Assembly: GCA_039566865.1 (NCBI GenBank)
Contig: CM076961.1
Span: 11,245,501-11,309,500 of the forward strand
DNA from: Aurelia coerulea
Lineage: Eukaryota > Cnidaria > Scyphozoa > Semaeostomeae > Ulmaridae
DNA: 64,000 nucleotides
Direction: 5' to 3'
This document shows positions 9,801-20,799 of the stretch, in pieces (positions within the stretch are counted from its first letter, which is position 1; each line of letters opens with the position of its first letter). Below the pieces are notes generated by a model. The model did not search any database, had not been told where the DNA came from, and saw only the letters and a list, made by a program, of their open reading frames with translations. Both the position numbers and the translations under genes were made by a program.

Positions 9801-10760
9801 CATTTTTTTTTCATTTCATTTTAAATTATTTATACACAATATCCCTTCAGCATAATAAAACTACAAAAAACATACAATGCAATTAATCAATATATTTATA
9901 TAAACAAAAAGAAAAACATCGAGGGCTAAAGATTATATTGTTGTTCTCCCAGGGAGTTGTGTTTCAAATTGCTTTCAGCTCATCAAATGTATTTTTAGTT
10001 GTTTTTTGAATCGGCACAAGGTAGGTAGTTCCCTGATATTTAAAGGGATTTCATTCCAGACCTTAAGAGCTGAATAGGAAAATCCTTTTTTGGTATACTC
10101 CAGATTGTACCTTGGAATCTGAAGATCTCTACAGAACCGCGTGTTATAACTGGAGTATTGGGATCTTTGTTGAAATTTGTTCCAGAGATTTTCCGGGCTG
10201 AGTCTGTTCATGATCTTATAGGCCATAACTCCACGATCAAACGTGACAAGTTGTCCAACCTGAAGGAAATTATTCGACCATTCATCTTTTATCCTGGACG
10301 TATCGATCATGGAAATGGCTCTGTTTTGAAGACGTTGAAGGGACTCCTTTCTTGAATTAGAGAGGCTACCCCAGATTACATCTGCATATCGCATGTGACT
10401 TTCTACAAGAACACGATATACATTGCTTAACTGAGATTGTGGGAGGATGTTCTTCAATTTTTTTAAAGATGCGAGACCTCCGCGAACTTTCCCTTTGACA
10501 GTTTTGAATTGTTCTTCCCAGTTAAGCCCTTCGTCTACAATGACTCCAAGTGAGTTGGTTTTTTTCACTCGTTTTATATCTGAACCATTCAGTCTCAATG
10601 TATCGTGTATCTCCACTTTATTAGTTTTACGAGGGTGCCCAATTACCATATACTCTGTTTTTTGTGGATTGGCACTTAATTTATTTATCCGCATCCATTC
10701 AGAAATATGGGTCAACTCCTCTTGAGCCTTATGAACAAGTTCTTCGACAGTCAAATACAG
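9801..10760 (-). mobile_element. LINE 2 copy A, 5'-truncated
   Basis: A minus-strand non-LTR retrotransposon 3' half. The tail on the minus strand reads AAATGAAATGAAAAAAAAA (about 9819-9801). The 5' end is lost just before the DNKL-type motif, at about 10755. The same family recurs on the plus strand at 49084-49962, with blocks such as LNGSDIKRVKKTNSLGVIVD here and LNGTEIKRVTKTKSLGVIVD there. Confidence 0.82.
9975..10754 (-). CDS. LINE 2 reverse-transcriptase C-terminal fragment
   Basis: About 259 residues without a stop. It begins inside motif D of the reverse transcriptase (ISEWMRINKLSANPQKTEYM). It continues through the thumb-like part with SLGVIVDEGLNWEEQF, then VESHMRYADVIWGSL, LQRLQNRAI and the C-terminal FSYSALKVWNEIPLNIRELP. 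The catalytic motifs A-C (including FADD) are missing, so the fragment cannot make a working enzyme. The apparent start is a TTG at the truncation point, not a real initiator. Similarity to LINE 1 outside these family motifs is low, so it is a different family of the same CR1/Jockey-like group. Confidence 0.85.
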   Translation of the reverse strand: MTVEELVHKAQEELTHISEWMRINKLSANPQKTEYMVIGHPRKTNKVEIHDTLRLNGSDIKRVKKTNSLGVIVDEGLNWEEQFKTVKGKVRGGLASLKKLKNILPQSQLSNVYRVLVESHMRYADVIWGSLSNSRKESLQRLQNRAISMIDTSRIKDEWSNNFLQVGQLVTFDRGVMAYKIMNRLSPENLWNKFQQRSQYSSYNTRFCRDLQIPRYNLEYTKKGFSYSALKVWNEIPLNIRELPTLCRFKKQLKIHLMS

Positions 10761-12110
10761 GAATTCGACACAGCTTTACCATATCAAAATTAGCATGCAA
10801 ACGTATTTAGCTCAATAATTGGAAAATCTTTGGTAACCTCTACAATTTCATATGAGTAGGCTTAATAGTAGGCTTAATAGAAACAGAAATCTAGCTAAAT
10901 GCAACTCAACCACCATACCAAGTCCATATTCGTAAAGTCTCCTGTTCGTTGAGTCCCGTTCCTCTATTCTTTTGTTCTTTGTTTGTAAGTAGCTTTTCGT
11001 AACACACCCTTTAGCTATTCTACAAAAGAGCCTGGATTGAGCTTCTTTCTTATACATTTCATACGCGACTTTCGAATGAGTGGCGATAAAGCTTCTATCA
11101 CTATTGCATACATTCGAAAATTCCATTTGCAAAATATCGTTCAATTCTAATTCTTTTCTGAATAGCTAGGGGACCTCTTATATATTTAGTTGTATGTAAG
11201 TTTATCTCCTTCATTTGATGGCCCCGGGGTAGTCATGATGTTTTGCTCCCCTTGGTATCGTTTCTGTAGTATTGTATGGTAGCTCGTTTGTAATCTTAGG
11301 TAATTCGTAAATTGTAAATTTTTAACATTGAATTTACAGAAAAAAAGAGAGAGAGAGGAGCTCATTCAAAATTTTGGCTCAGAGGGGAGGGGCTTATTAG
11401 AGAGGGGGGCTTAATAGAGATTTTACGGTACCTACTATGCCATTGCAGGTAGTCCAAGTTTAAAACTTCACAATTCATGTGTCTATTATGGCACGTGAAA
11501 AGAATAAGCAGAAATCAACTAAATGGCATTAGCAAACTATATTTGTGGGTTATTTGGTTATAGCAGCACAAACTTTCTTCCTTTGAATTTACTCAAAGCA
11601 GTTGCAACAAGGGCAAATTATTTGGGTACTCAATTAGGCGAACCCACTCCAGTAGAATCAAAGAAAGCAATCACTGCGCATCTTTAGCAAAATCTGTATC
11701 ATTATCTCGAGCAAGAAAGATCCAGGCGAATCAACTACAAAATATTTGCAAATGAAATTGATACTTTGCTGAATATAAACATCCAATACATTCTAAAGCA
11801 TTGAGTCCACGCAAATAGACGAGGGTGTACGCTATCCTGAATTTTCGCGACAAGCTGTCGATGGACCTTTGATATCGCACAATGATGCTAGCATCACTAG
11901 CAGTAGCGACCAAAGAGCTCCATTATTATCACGAATTTCTTTGGTTCTATTCCACTAGCAATAAAATGCCACATTTCTTTGATGATTGAAAAGAAGTTAA
12001 TATTGGTCATGAGGGGGCAATGTATGCGGACTCAATGCCTTAAATAGGGACATTTCTTGCTTGAAATTAGCGGAAAAGTTTACTTGAATATCTTAAAACC
12101 TATAATCCTG
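10761..12110. other. Unassigned intergenic DNA downstream of the RabGAP gene
   Basis: No recognisable gene. A basic 98-codon minus-strand frame (11144-10848) has no motif I know. The G-rich block at 11385-11425 pairs with the one at 9.7 kb. The 3' UTR of the RabGAP at 12111 should lie at the right edge, but I could not pin a polyadenylation site. Confidence 0.3.
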
Positions 12111-13399
12111 CTAGCAGTGAGCGCCATCAGATTTACTTGCAGGACATACTGGCAACAGACTGGCCTTATTGTCTACCGTTTGTCCCTCTAAAAATGCCTT
12201 GATATACTCTATAAATAGGGCACGCGCCCTGCTGAGTACTTTGACGGAGTCGTGCTTTCGCACCATTTTATCCAGGTAGATTCCAAGGCAGCTGTAATCG
12301 GGTTGCTTGAGCATCTGATCTCTATTGATGAGCAATATCGAAAGGCATATCAACAAGGTCATCGGTGCTCCCGAGTTAACAAGCCACGGATGTGGTAATG
12401 AAGGCTCATTTGACTCCTTCGAGTTCCTTTTGACGTAGAGACCCTCCCATGTCAGAGATGACGCTGCTGATGAATACAATTGATACAGTTTGTGGTAGTA
12501 TGACGTTATTAAATCTGTATCCGTCATGTCCGGTGGTATAGAGCTCCAGATACATTCTATAACTCCCAAGGCTTCTTCAAATGGAAATTCTCTCTTCAAA
12601 TCAAGCAATAACATTCGGTAGCAAAAGAACAAATTATCTGCTGCGATCTCTTCGAGGTGGTTGAATAATTCAGGGTCAACTCTTTTAAGAAATTGTGACA
12701 ACATATGAAAGTTGATTTTCATACTGCATCCTTGTCGTTGAAAATTACATTTCATTCTTTGCATTAAGCCACAAAAGCTCCAATAAGCCATCATTTCATC
12801 TTCGATTACATGAAGCAACGGTGACGCGATGTCACTCATGCCTTGGCAATAAGAAATGTCCGGGTTGTTTAAAGAATATATCGTTAATATATTGAAAAGG
12901 GAGACAAGATTTGGGTGGTCTTCGGGAACGCTGAAAAACTCTACATTTCGATCTGTCCGGAGAACATCCTTTTGTATCATGTGAATTAAAGCATGGACAC
13001 TCTCTGGACTCTTTTCCAGCCAATTTTGTTTCAGGTGATGGTAAACTTGATTTCGCATCAAAAGGAATCTACTTCTCTCAATCGCAGTAAGGTCCGTCGG
13101 ATACACTCCCAAAAGATGGCACCAAACATCTTTTCGAATTTTTCGATCTATTCCTCCACTGAACACCCGAACCCGCAACTGCTCGTGGTTAATGAGCCTT
13201 CCATCTACATCAAAGTGATCCGTAAACTCATTTTCTGTGAGGGTGGGATGCTTTCTAGGATCAAAGAATACGTCCACAATTTTGGTAAATGTTTTGACAA
13301 TTTCATTGCGAACAGAGGCGCTGAAGGGTAGCTGTGGCATATTGCTCTTGATATCATCGACTGGAGGAAGATCGTTTGCTTCGACAAAAGACCAAGAAC
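12111..13399 (-). CDS. TBC1D25: TBC1D25-like Rab GTPase-activating protein, large 3' exon
   Basis: The product stimulates GTP hydrolysis by Rab GTPases; vertebrate TBC1D25 (OATL1) acts on Rab33B in autophagosome maturation (family knowledge). Counting from the Met at 13340, the TBC domain spans about residues 55-280: GGIDRKIRKDVWCHLLGVYP (62-81), the arginine-finger motif IQKDVLR (R128) and the glutamine-finger motif YCQGMSD (Q166). Both catalytic residues are intact. The LFFCYRMLLLDLKREF block and the C-terminal RKHDSVKVLSRARALF are close to my recollection of human TBC1D25. The frame stays open upstream of that Met to a good splice acceptor (TTTCTTTGTTCAG, AG at 13401-13400), adding WSFVEANDLPPVDDIKSN. 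So 13340 is unlikely to be the true start, and 5' exons lie further right or beyond recognition. The stop is TAG at 12113-12111. The insert between the TBC core and the C-terminal helices is shorter than in vertebrates. Confidence 0.9.
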
Positions 13400-14050
13400 C
13401 TGAACAAAGAAATTCATCAAACTATATTGATTTACTGGCACAGCATCGTTCAAAGCGATGAAAACGGTTATTGCCACGAGTAAAAATACAGATACAAAAT
13501 TAACAGCTACATAACTAATATAAAATTGGAGAAATAATGCTTGCTCTTACCATTAAACAACTCTGAATAAAGATGCCTTCATTAAAACAAACCAACGACT
13601 ACAATGAAGGACCACAACATTGTACACTTCTACTGCTATAATCGAGTTGTTGATAGTTTACTTGACATTTTTGATCAGATTTGAACGAAGTTGTTGCAGC
13701 AGGTCAAAGGATATTTCTCTGGTACGTTTTGGCTTCAGAGTCGTAGCGTTAAAAGATTCATCTTGCATTCACCACGTAACGAGCATAATGATAAAACGTT
13801 TTAGCCGATTTTAGCTCGTGGCCCATGACCGAAGCCGTCCAAACCAGACCAATCAGATGGCGAAAAAGCGAAGAAGAGAACAGGAACAAGTGAACATTTT
13901 TCTAAATTTTACGTACCTTCATAAAACACACCCAGTACAAGTAACTGCTGGAAGTTTGATAGAACCTTCTTTGGATTTTATGACTTATTTCGCACCATGA
14001 AAACTTGTGCAATCAATGAAAAAAGTAGTATAATACAGAAAGCTAGCCTC
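13400..14050. other. Probable intron or 5' flank of the RabGAP gene
   Basis: Immediately upstream of the acceptor at 13400. No further exon of the protein could be recognised. A block at about 13890-13935 (encoding NIFLNFTYLHK on the minus-complement of its partner) recurs inverted at 17640-17690, so it is a dispersed repeat. The rest shows nothing assignable. Confidence 0.4.
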
Positions 14051-14057
14051 AATACAC

Positions 14058-14059
<2 letters not shown>

Positions 14060-14089
<30 letters not shown>

Positions 14090-14101
14090 TAATAATAATA
14101 A
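14060..14101 (+). repeat. (AAT)n microsatellite
   Basis: A near-pure AAT array with one AAC interruption directly abuts the 5'-truncated RLE LINE fragment. It is the left partner of the array at 14623-14693. Confidence 0.95.
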
Positions 14102-14548
14102 TGCAAAAGATTTGGATTTCCCCATAGTGATCAGTGGTATCAACATATTCCAGAAAGAGTATTAGAAAATGAAAATGTAAAGCTGCTGTGGGACTTTTCA
14201 ATTCAGACAGATCACCACCTTGAACACAATAAACCTGATATAGTAATACACGAAAAAACTAACAGGGTATGCTATATCATAGATGTTACATGCCCATTCG
14301 ATACAAGAGTAAAGATGAAAGAGCTCGAGAAGATTGGACGATATCAGGACTTAAAAAGAGAAATTGGTAAAATCTGGGAATGCAGAAAAGTATTTGTGGT
14401 TCCAATCGTGATTAGGGCATTGGGTACATTGAGCAAGGATTTCAGTTCATGGGCAGCAAAGATAGAAGTGGAAGATAAGACTGACATGATGCAAAAAGCT
14501 TGTGTGTTGGGAACGGCAAAGATTATCAGGAACGTTCTAGATATCTAA
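14102..14548 (+). pseudogene. RLE LINE family A, copy 1: C-terminal endonuclease fragment
   Basis: The open frame runs directly out of the AAT array: KRFGFPHSDQWYQH, LLWDFSIQTDHHLEHNKPDI, CYIIDVTCPFDTR, ending IVIRALGTLSKDF and LGTAKIIRNVLDI. The KPD...D pattern followed by a basic helix is the PD-(D/E)XK restriction-like endonuclease (RLE) found at the C-terminus of R2/R4-type non-LTR retrotransposons. The zinc knuckle and reverse transcriptase are lost. About 75 bp of 3' UTR (GGTCAAGGGTATTGACTTG...) follows and runs into another AAT array, as in copy 3. Homologous to the fragments at 43.9-47.5 and 52.9-53.8 kb. Confidence 0.83.
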
Positions 14549-14622
14549 GGTCAAGGGTATTGACTTGATATTTAGCTAAACAACAGACCACCAATGACAA
14601 TGAAATGGTGTGCGAAAAAACA

Positions 14623-14693
14623 ATAATAATAATAATAATAATAATAACAATAATAATAATAATAAAAATAATAATAACAATAATAATAATAAT
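14623..14693 (+). repeat. (AAT)n microsatellite
   Basis: An AAT array with AAC and AAA interruptions lies between the 3' end of the RLE fragment and the 3' end of LINE 3 copy A. It can be read as target for the first or tail of the second; the boundary cannot be resolved. Confidence 0.93.
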
Positions 14694-15895
14694 ACATTTA
14701 GTTAAAGTTGGCTAATGGAATAGTTTCTAAACTAATAAAGGCCAACTTGTGTTACCTATTTACAGTGTTCTCTTTTATCTACATATCATACAATTGCAAT
14801 TGGATCCCGTCCAATCTTTAATGCTGTTTTTAAATTGACTGTTGCTTTTTGCAGATTTTATTGTGTCAGCGAGTGTGTTCCAAAGTATGCTTCCTCTAAA
14901 TGACAAAGAATCATTCCCGTATCTCAGAGTCCTCGTATTTGGAAGTTGGACGAGATCCTTTACTCTAAGATTATAATTTATGGGTTTACGTTTGAAGAGG
15001 TCCCATAAGAAGGAGGGATTGCCAGAGGTTAAGCATTTGTAGACCTCAAGCATTGGCTTTTGCAAGTTTCTTGTATGTATTGTGTGTTCGCCTCTCTTAT
15101 GAAGGAGCTCTTCAAACGTAAACCCATAATCATCTAGCAGCACTCTCAGGGCACGTTTATGAAGTCTATTGATATCATCGTTCGATGTTTTCCCACAGAG
15201 CATCCAGATCAATGGAGAGTAATTGAAATTAGACAGTATAAAGGAATTGTATAATCTGATGCTTTTCTCATAGTCAAGATTTGGAGCAATCCTAGAAAAG
15301 GCTCCAATTTTGTTTGATGTCTTTTTGCATATTGACTTTACATGCTGCTTGAAGCTTAGTTTTGAGTCGATCGTAATACCCAATAGTTTCACACTATCAG
15401 TCATCTGAACCACATTCCCATTTATGTCAATACACAGTTTGAGATAATCTTTTAGGCCAAGGAACAGTAGCTGAAATTTCTCAGGGTTTGCAACCATCTC
15501 GTTGTCTTGGTACCAATCTATAGCAATCTTCATGTCCTTCTCGATGTTTGAAACAACGGAATCTAGGTTTTGGCCACATGCATAGATTGTGTTATCATCC
15601 GCAAAATTGCATACCTGAGAGTGCTGCATGTCGTAGAAGAAATGATTTATAAATAAATTAAATAGGAAAGGTCCCAGAACAGACCCCTGTGGAACACCTG
15701 ACTTAATTTCCTGCCAACTGCTACAAGTAGAACCTATTTTTACTCTTTGTTTTCTCCCAACAAGGTAGCTGTGGATGAGTTTTAGACTATTTGTACTGAA
15801 CCCATAGGCCTCCATCTTAGCAAGAAGGAGGTCATGGGGCAGACAGTCATATGCTTTCGATAGGTCCATCAGCACTATTCCACAAGAAACCTCAA
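14694..15895 (-). mobile_element. LINE 3 copy A, 5'-truncated
   Basis: A minus-strand non-LTR retrotransposon whose 3' end (TTAGCCAACTTTAACTAAAT) runs into (ATT)n. The same 3' end is seen in copy B at about 53.92 kb. It is truncated just before motif A of the reverse transcriptase, at about 15890. It encodes the fragment at 14775-15875. Confidence 0.85.
14775..15875 (-). CDS. LINE 3 reverse transcriptase, motif A to C-terminus
   Basis: 366 residues with no stop. Motif A reads MDLSKAYDCLPHDLL (3-17), motif B SGVPQGSVLGP (59-69), motif C FADD (91-94) and motif D DNEMVANPEKFQLLFLG. The C-terminus has SNFNYSPLIWMLCGK, INRLHKRALRVL, LRYGNDSLSFRGSILWN and a final CNCMIC. Fingers, palm start and endonuclease are missing through 5' truncation. 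The catalytic Asp pair is intact. The frame is also open a few codons upstream (SCGIVL) to the truncation. CR1/Jockey-like group. Confidence 0.88.
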   Translation of the reverse strand: MLMDLSKAYDCLPHDLLLAKMEAYGFSTNSLKLIHSYLVGRKQRVKIGSTCSSWQEIKSGVPQGSVLGPFLFNLFINHFFYDMQHSQVCNFADDNTIYACGQNLDSVVSNIEKDMKIAIDWYQDNEMVANPEKFQLLFLGLKDYLKLCIDINGNVVQMTDSVKLLGITIDSKLSFKQHVKSICKKTSNKIGAFSRIAPNLDYEKSIRLYNSFILSNFNYSPLIWMLCGKTSNDDINRLHKRALRVLLDDYGFTFEELLHKRGEHTIHTRNLQKPMLEVYKCLTSGNPSFLWDLFKRKPINYNLRVKDLVQLPNTRTLRYGNDSLSFRGSILWNTLADTIKSAKSNSQFKNSIKDWTGSNCNCMICR

Positions 15896-16103
15896 CTTAC
15901 GCCCATCTCATTGAAGTGAATTGATGTTGCTGTTGTCGCTCCAGTGAGTTATAGTGTCCATTAGTCGATCAATAGCAATAACTACGAACTTGTAATCAGC
16001 CTAAAGTATTGCCACATGACTTGATAACGGGCTAAGCTCGAAATGTCGTGTTTCATCATCTCTGTTCAAGGTACAATTATTTTATTTTAAATAGTTATAT
16101 GAC
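15896..16103. other. Unassigned spacer
   Basis: AT-rich DNA between LINE 3 and the TTAA fold-back. A segment ending CTCGAAATGTCGTGTTTCATC resembles generic dispersed-repeat sequence, but nothing is assignable. Confidence 0.3.
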
Positions 16104-16107
16104 TTAA

Positions 16108-17269
16108 GGTAACTCTACTTTCCGCTCTAGTGCACAGCGAGATGTCGTTTTGCAAAAACCACTCTCCTCAGAAAAAAGTTAATTTCTCCAATATTATTCG
16201 GCCTATCGAAAAGCGGTAAAAAGGATGTTGTTCTGTATGATCAGGGCAATCGAGAGAGGTATGAATCTCAAAGCTGCAGTCAAGCCTGGCTTCGCAAATC
16301 CTAGTTCAAATATTTTTGTTGATGTTAGTGGATTTAAAAGTGGAGTTAAAAGTGGATTTATCTCCAAAACTACTCGAAAAATGCTCGATTTTTTTCCACT
16401 CCATCATTAGCCAGGCAGTTGATTTACAACTGTGCCAAGTCTGATTAAAAAAGCTAGGCTAGATTTCCTGTAATCGAATTTTATGTTTCTGTTTACTTTC
16501 GACAGCGAAATGGAGAAGCCTTGGTCAACGGATTACCATCCTATGAAGCACGCTTGCAAAGCTCAGGCTTGAAATAACTTTCAGAAATTTTTCCATTGGC
16601 AAACAGATGAACGTCATCTGTTGGGAATACCATACCCAAGTCTCAAAAGACATCCTCAGTGCGCCTTTAAAAGTACCATTTGCAGCAATTGATTAAAAGT
16701 TACTGACTTTTACCAGCAACTTCACGAAACCATGCTTTGGGTGTCTTTTCAGACTTTCATGAGCATTAGAAAAAAATCAATTTCTTTAAGAGTCCACAAT
16801 GAGCATAGTAGATCTAAAACTAATCTTTTTGCAAAACCGTTCAACTCCTTCTGCATGGGCTAATCTGTTGACCAACGCTTTTCCCCTTTGATGTCGAAAG
16901 TAAACAGAAATGTAAAATTTGATTGCAGGAAATCTAGCCTAGCTTTTTCAATCAGACTTGGTAAAGTTGTAGATCAACTACTCAGCTAAAGATGGAACGA
17001 AAAAAATCGAAAATGTTTCAAGAGTAGTTTTGGAGATAAATCCACTTTTCTGAAATCAACAAAAATATTTGAACAAGGATTTGCGAAGCCAGCGTTGACG
17101 AAAACATTGAGATTTATACATCGTTCGATTGCCCAGACTACTATGAACAACATCCTTTTTACTGATTTTTGATAGGCCGAATGATGTTGGAGAAATCAAC
17201 GGCTTTCTGAGGAGAGTGGTTGTTCGAAACGGCATCTCGCTGTTCACTGGAGCGGAAAGCAGAGTTACC
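16108..17269. mobile_element. TTAA-flanked fold-back element, 1162 bp
   Basis: Flanked by TTAA at 16104-16107 and 17270-17273. The ends are GGTAACTCTACTTTCCGCTC (left) and, in reverse complement, GGTAACTCTGCTTTCCGCTC (right). Inverted similarity continues deep inside (GATGTTGTTC, CAATCGA, AATATTTTTGTTGAT, GAAATCTAGCCTAGCTTTTT), so nearly the whole element is a diverged hairpin. No transposase. The GGTAACT end resembles the GGTTACTGTAAC ends at 2809 and 19145 and could be a related family. Confidence 0.82.
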
Positions 17270-17273
17270 TTAA

Positions 17274-17975
17274 AGTGCGTAAACAAACCTTACAGGATTT
17301 TTCCAATTCACACGAAAGCGCAGTTGCATTCAACTTTGGACAAAAGAAAATGTGGCGGAAAGAAAATATCAAGAACTATTGAAAAAGCAGATCTGTGGCA
17401 TTTTTTGATCGTTCTTGCAACAATCATTATTGTTATTGCTATTGTTTCTAGGCCAAAATTTATATTGCTCAAGGTCCCGTGCCTCATCGGTTGGTGTGTG
17501 AATTAGAGAGGCAATAACTCTTCGAAACAGTGAGACCAGCATCAAAACCGGCATCCAAACAAGTACATACACGGTACACAAACATCTCGATAGTAGATTT
17601 CTTAAAAACAAAATCAGGAAATTTCATGCAGCTTTCTTCCTGGTTGGGTTTATGAAGGTAGGTAAAATTCAGAAAGATCTTCAAGTGTTTAATTTGTCTT
17701 TTTTGCTTATTCGCTGTCTGATCCGTGAAAATGAGGCTTTAGAGGGTTTCGACCACGGGTCACTAGCAAATATCGGCTGAAACACTTTATTGCTATGCTC
17801 GGGTAACGTGAACTTTCTTCTTCGGATTAGATTTCGCTCATCAACTGCCTACTGAATGTTTTTTATTGCATTTCATTTTTTAGGAGTGACCGTTGAACAG
17901 AGTCATAGCAGTCATTCGATCCAGATTCGAATAAAGAATGCGTAAAATAGGGGCAGCTTATTCATAGCCTGCGTG
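17274..17975. other. Unassigned DNA with one dispersed block
   Basis: It contains the block at 17640-17690 that recurs inverted at 13890-13935, and a TCCGTGAAAATGAGGCTTT segment (about 17720) similar to 9465-9485. No protein family was recognised in the small overlapping frames on either strand. Confidence 0.35.
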
Positions 17976-18121
17976 CAGCCTCGACAATCCTAAAGTGTAG
18001 AGTCTGCGCAGCAAAGTCGAAACGCTTGTCCAGCCTCATTTGGATGAACGTGATTGATCAATCACTTCCCTAGAAAGTTTAGGGAGCAACTCGGATTTTG
18101 ATTGGACAAAAATGTTGGTAT
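17976..18121 (+). repeat. Dispersed repeat, inverted copy at 59992-60117
   Basis: The segment with AGTCGAAACGCTTGTCCAGC, CTCATTTGGATGAACGTG, ATTGATCAATCA and GGGAGCAACTCGGATTTTGA is found in reverse complement near 60 kb with few differences. It is high-copy-looking DNA of unknown type. The downstream stretch 18122-18620 has no assignable feature except a weak TTCAAAATGGCGAAG motif. Confidence 0.7.
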
Positions 18122-18619
18122 TGTCCTATATGTCACGCCGCACGGTGCTGGTTCGGTGGTTCAAAATGGCGAAGTGTGGCGCTGTGAGAAATTTAGTTTG
18201 GAGCACTGAGAAGTTTAAGGCAGGATTGGAAATCGTTAAGTTATATCATGAGCGGTAGAACACCAAGTGTGCGAGAGTTTTATTGGTAGCGAGCCACCTT
18301 AACCTTGTTGGCAACAGATCGTTGGCGAAATTATCTCTCTTTCACTGCATTCTCCGAGGACTGTGTATGTGTTGCAAATGATGAGGCAGATGAAGCTTAC
18401 TGTATTGCACACTTACTGTTAGTATTTGCATCGTGTGTTTTTGGATCTACATTGGCATATCAATTACTTAATTGAGCACGATGGAGGCACCAAATTCATG
18501 TGTGTCTTATTTCATATAAAGTACTATTAAAGTGCATTGTTGAAAAGCTAATTGTGAAATAGTAGATTTTAAACCTTTAAAGTAAAGGTGAGACAATGGA
18601 GCAACTGTCTTTGTTGTTG

Positions 18620-19144
18620 TTGTAAACTTATTTCACATCGATTATAAATAATAATCTAGTCTACTATATACAAATGTACAAGTAAACTAAACAAAATCGA
18701 TAGATACAGTAAATTAATCAAAATAAAGAAATAATTTCTTTTTACACATGATTTATACAATATTTACAGTAGAATGACAGGCATTGCAGTTGCACGTGTG
18801 GCCATCCCATTGAGAGATTAAGCTTTTGAAAGTATTAAGGTTGTCCCCTGATTTTAGCTCCTCTGGTAAGCAGTTCCAAATCTGTGTTCCTAAGAGCTCG
18901 AGGCTGCTTGTGCCGTAAGTAACCTGGTTTGGCCTATAATGAGTAAGATTATTAGGATTCCGCAATGAATAGTTTGATGTTCTAATTTGAAAAATATCTT
19001 TCACGAAGGATGGATTCAGATCATTCAAAGTTTTGAAAATTTCCAAAGAAAGAGATCCAAGTCGGGAGACATGCATCGTACATCCTTGCGACTTCAGTAG
19101 ACGAACATTATACGAACTGATATGATCATTATAAAGAAATTTAA
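18620..19144 (-). pseudogene. LINE 4, 3' part: reverse-transcriptase C-terminus
   Basis: On the minus strand the frame reads from the TTAA at 19144: FLYNDHISSYNVRLLKSQGC, then MHVSRLGSLSLEIFKTLNDL, and ends with LELLGTQIWNCLPEELKS and CNCNACHS. This is the C-terminal block after the polymerase domain of CR1-like LINEs. The 3' tail is (AAC)n (about 18637-18620). The frame continues exactly into 22676 and upward (RALK|FLYND) once the 3.5-kb TTAA element is removed, so this is one LINE in two pieces. Confidence 0.83.
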
Positions 19145-19735
19145 GGTTACTGTAACTGTTCAGACGACAGATTTTCGATTTTTCGTTTTTGTCATAATCT
19201 GATGGTATAAGTATTTGCTTACAGTTTAAACCAACTCACTTCCAGAAATAGCCGCAATTACATGGAAATTTGAGCATTTTAAAAGGAGCAATCCTGTTTC
19301 TCAAAAATTGCGGGAATATATATTAGGGGATTAAAGTAAACTCACTTCACCTTGCAGCTATAATCGTGACATCCCGTGCTGCTTTGCCATTGACATAATG
19401 CTTTACCAATACCGTGCTTAAGCCTTATTGCTTGACCTTTCATGCATGATCGTATTTCCCGCAATTTTTGCTTCATTTTGATAAAAGCCTGATTTCTAGA
19501 AACAGGATTCCGGAGTACTGGTGGGCAATAACAAATCTTTGTGTACCCAACAGGCCAATCGAATTGCTTGAAACTTGGCACACAGAGTCACAATGCATAT
19601 ACCAACGTATTCTCATCGGATCCGTCCCCCTTCCTTCCAGACCACTAAGATATGGAGAGAGCGAAGGGGGCTTCGCTGTCTGGAAGGAAAGTAGGATCAT
19701 GGTGCAAACCGTCGCTGAGGGAGGAGTGGTGGGTC

Positions 19736-19917
19736 GATTTTATTACTGTGCACTGCTTGTTGCTCACAAAGAAGGCTGAAATGAGCTCGGATTTTTCCTA
19801 TATACTGACCTATTCCCAAGGGGCTACGAAACTGCTCTCCCCAAGCCTCTCAAGCAGTCTCGGATGTTTAGAACATTAGAGTCTTGGAATTTCGTGAGAC
19901 TTCTCCGGTGAGAATAC
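19736..19917 (+). repeat. 182-bp direct duplication, copy 1 (copy 2 at about 22058-22240)
   Basis: Starting GATTTTATTACTG, through GCTCACAAAGAAGGCTGAAA, AACTGCTCTCCCC and GACTTCTCCGGTGAGAATA, the sequence recurs almost unchanged at 22058-22240. Both copies lie inside the 3.5-kb TTAA element. A second short direct repeat (CGTATTCTCATCGGATC... ATATGGAGAGAGC) occurs at 19597-19661 and 19918-19979. This indicates internal tandem growth followed by separation by the 69-bp array. Confidence 0.85.
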
Positions 19918-20799
19918 CAACGTATTCTCATCGGATCTGTCCCCCTTCCTTCCAGACCACTAAGATATGGAGAGAGCTCCGGGGGCCGCAGATCTGGACT
20001 AAACGAGAAATGGAGACAGAAGATAAACACACTAAATATTTTTCCAAACATCATACATAATATAGAGCCCCCTCCATTACTCAAGTAGAATAGGTTCGTA
20101 GAAGATCGGCGCCAAATGAAAACAACGAGGAGCACCAATGTTATGAACATTGCAAGTTATAAAACATCATCGTACTCAGAAAATTACATAATTTGGAGAC
20201 ACCTGTGAATTTATTCGTTTTCTTCTTATTTCCTATGTGCCTTCTTGGGTTGAACTTATTAGTTCTGACGGGTTGAGCTGGAAGGCTCCCCCAAAATTAC
20301 ATCAAGATAATTTATCTTTAAACACTAATCCTCTAATAGTTCACTCAGAAAGTTGTAGAAGGATGACAAACAATAATCTTGGAACTAATAATGAAGACAA
20401 ATGAGAAGAAGAACCCTCCAACCCAACCACTCAGAACAGCAGCTTAAAGCCGTGTATTAAGGTCTTTAGTTAGGCCCCCGAGTGGTTGAGAAGAAGTAAG
20501 CGATCTTTCAAATTGCTTTTGAAAAACTCCTTGCAATGTTTGGTCAAGCAGGGATGTATATAATCTCGATTCAAAACCCTTGACGGATCTTTTCTTGCCA
20601 CAACGATCCAAGCATCAGAAAATGTTCTTGTTCTCTTCTGATAAGATTGCTCCCGCAATAAAGGCTTCAGTGAGATACTATTATGAAAAAGCCAGTGTTG
20701 CTGAAAGAACATAATATTATATAATTATAGCCTTGAACCATAGAAATATACCTTGAACCTATTGCTAGCGATACCTTGCCTCATGGCAGTATTTTGGTG

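Noticed and set aside
12993..13331. Plus- and minus-strand frames overlapping the RabGAP exon (112, 90, 74, 63 codons)
   Set aside because: Shadows of the TBC1D25-like coding sequence in other frames.
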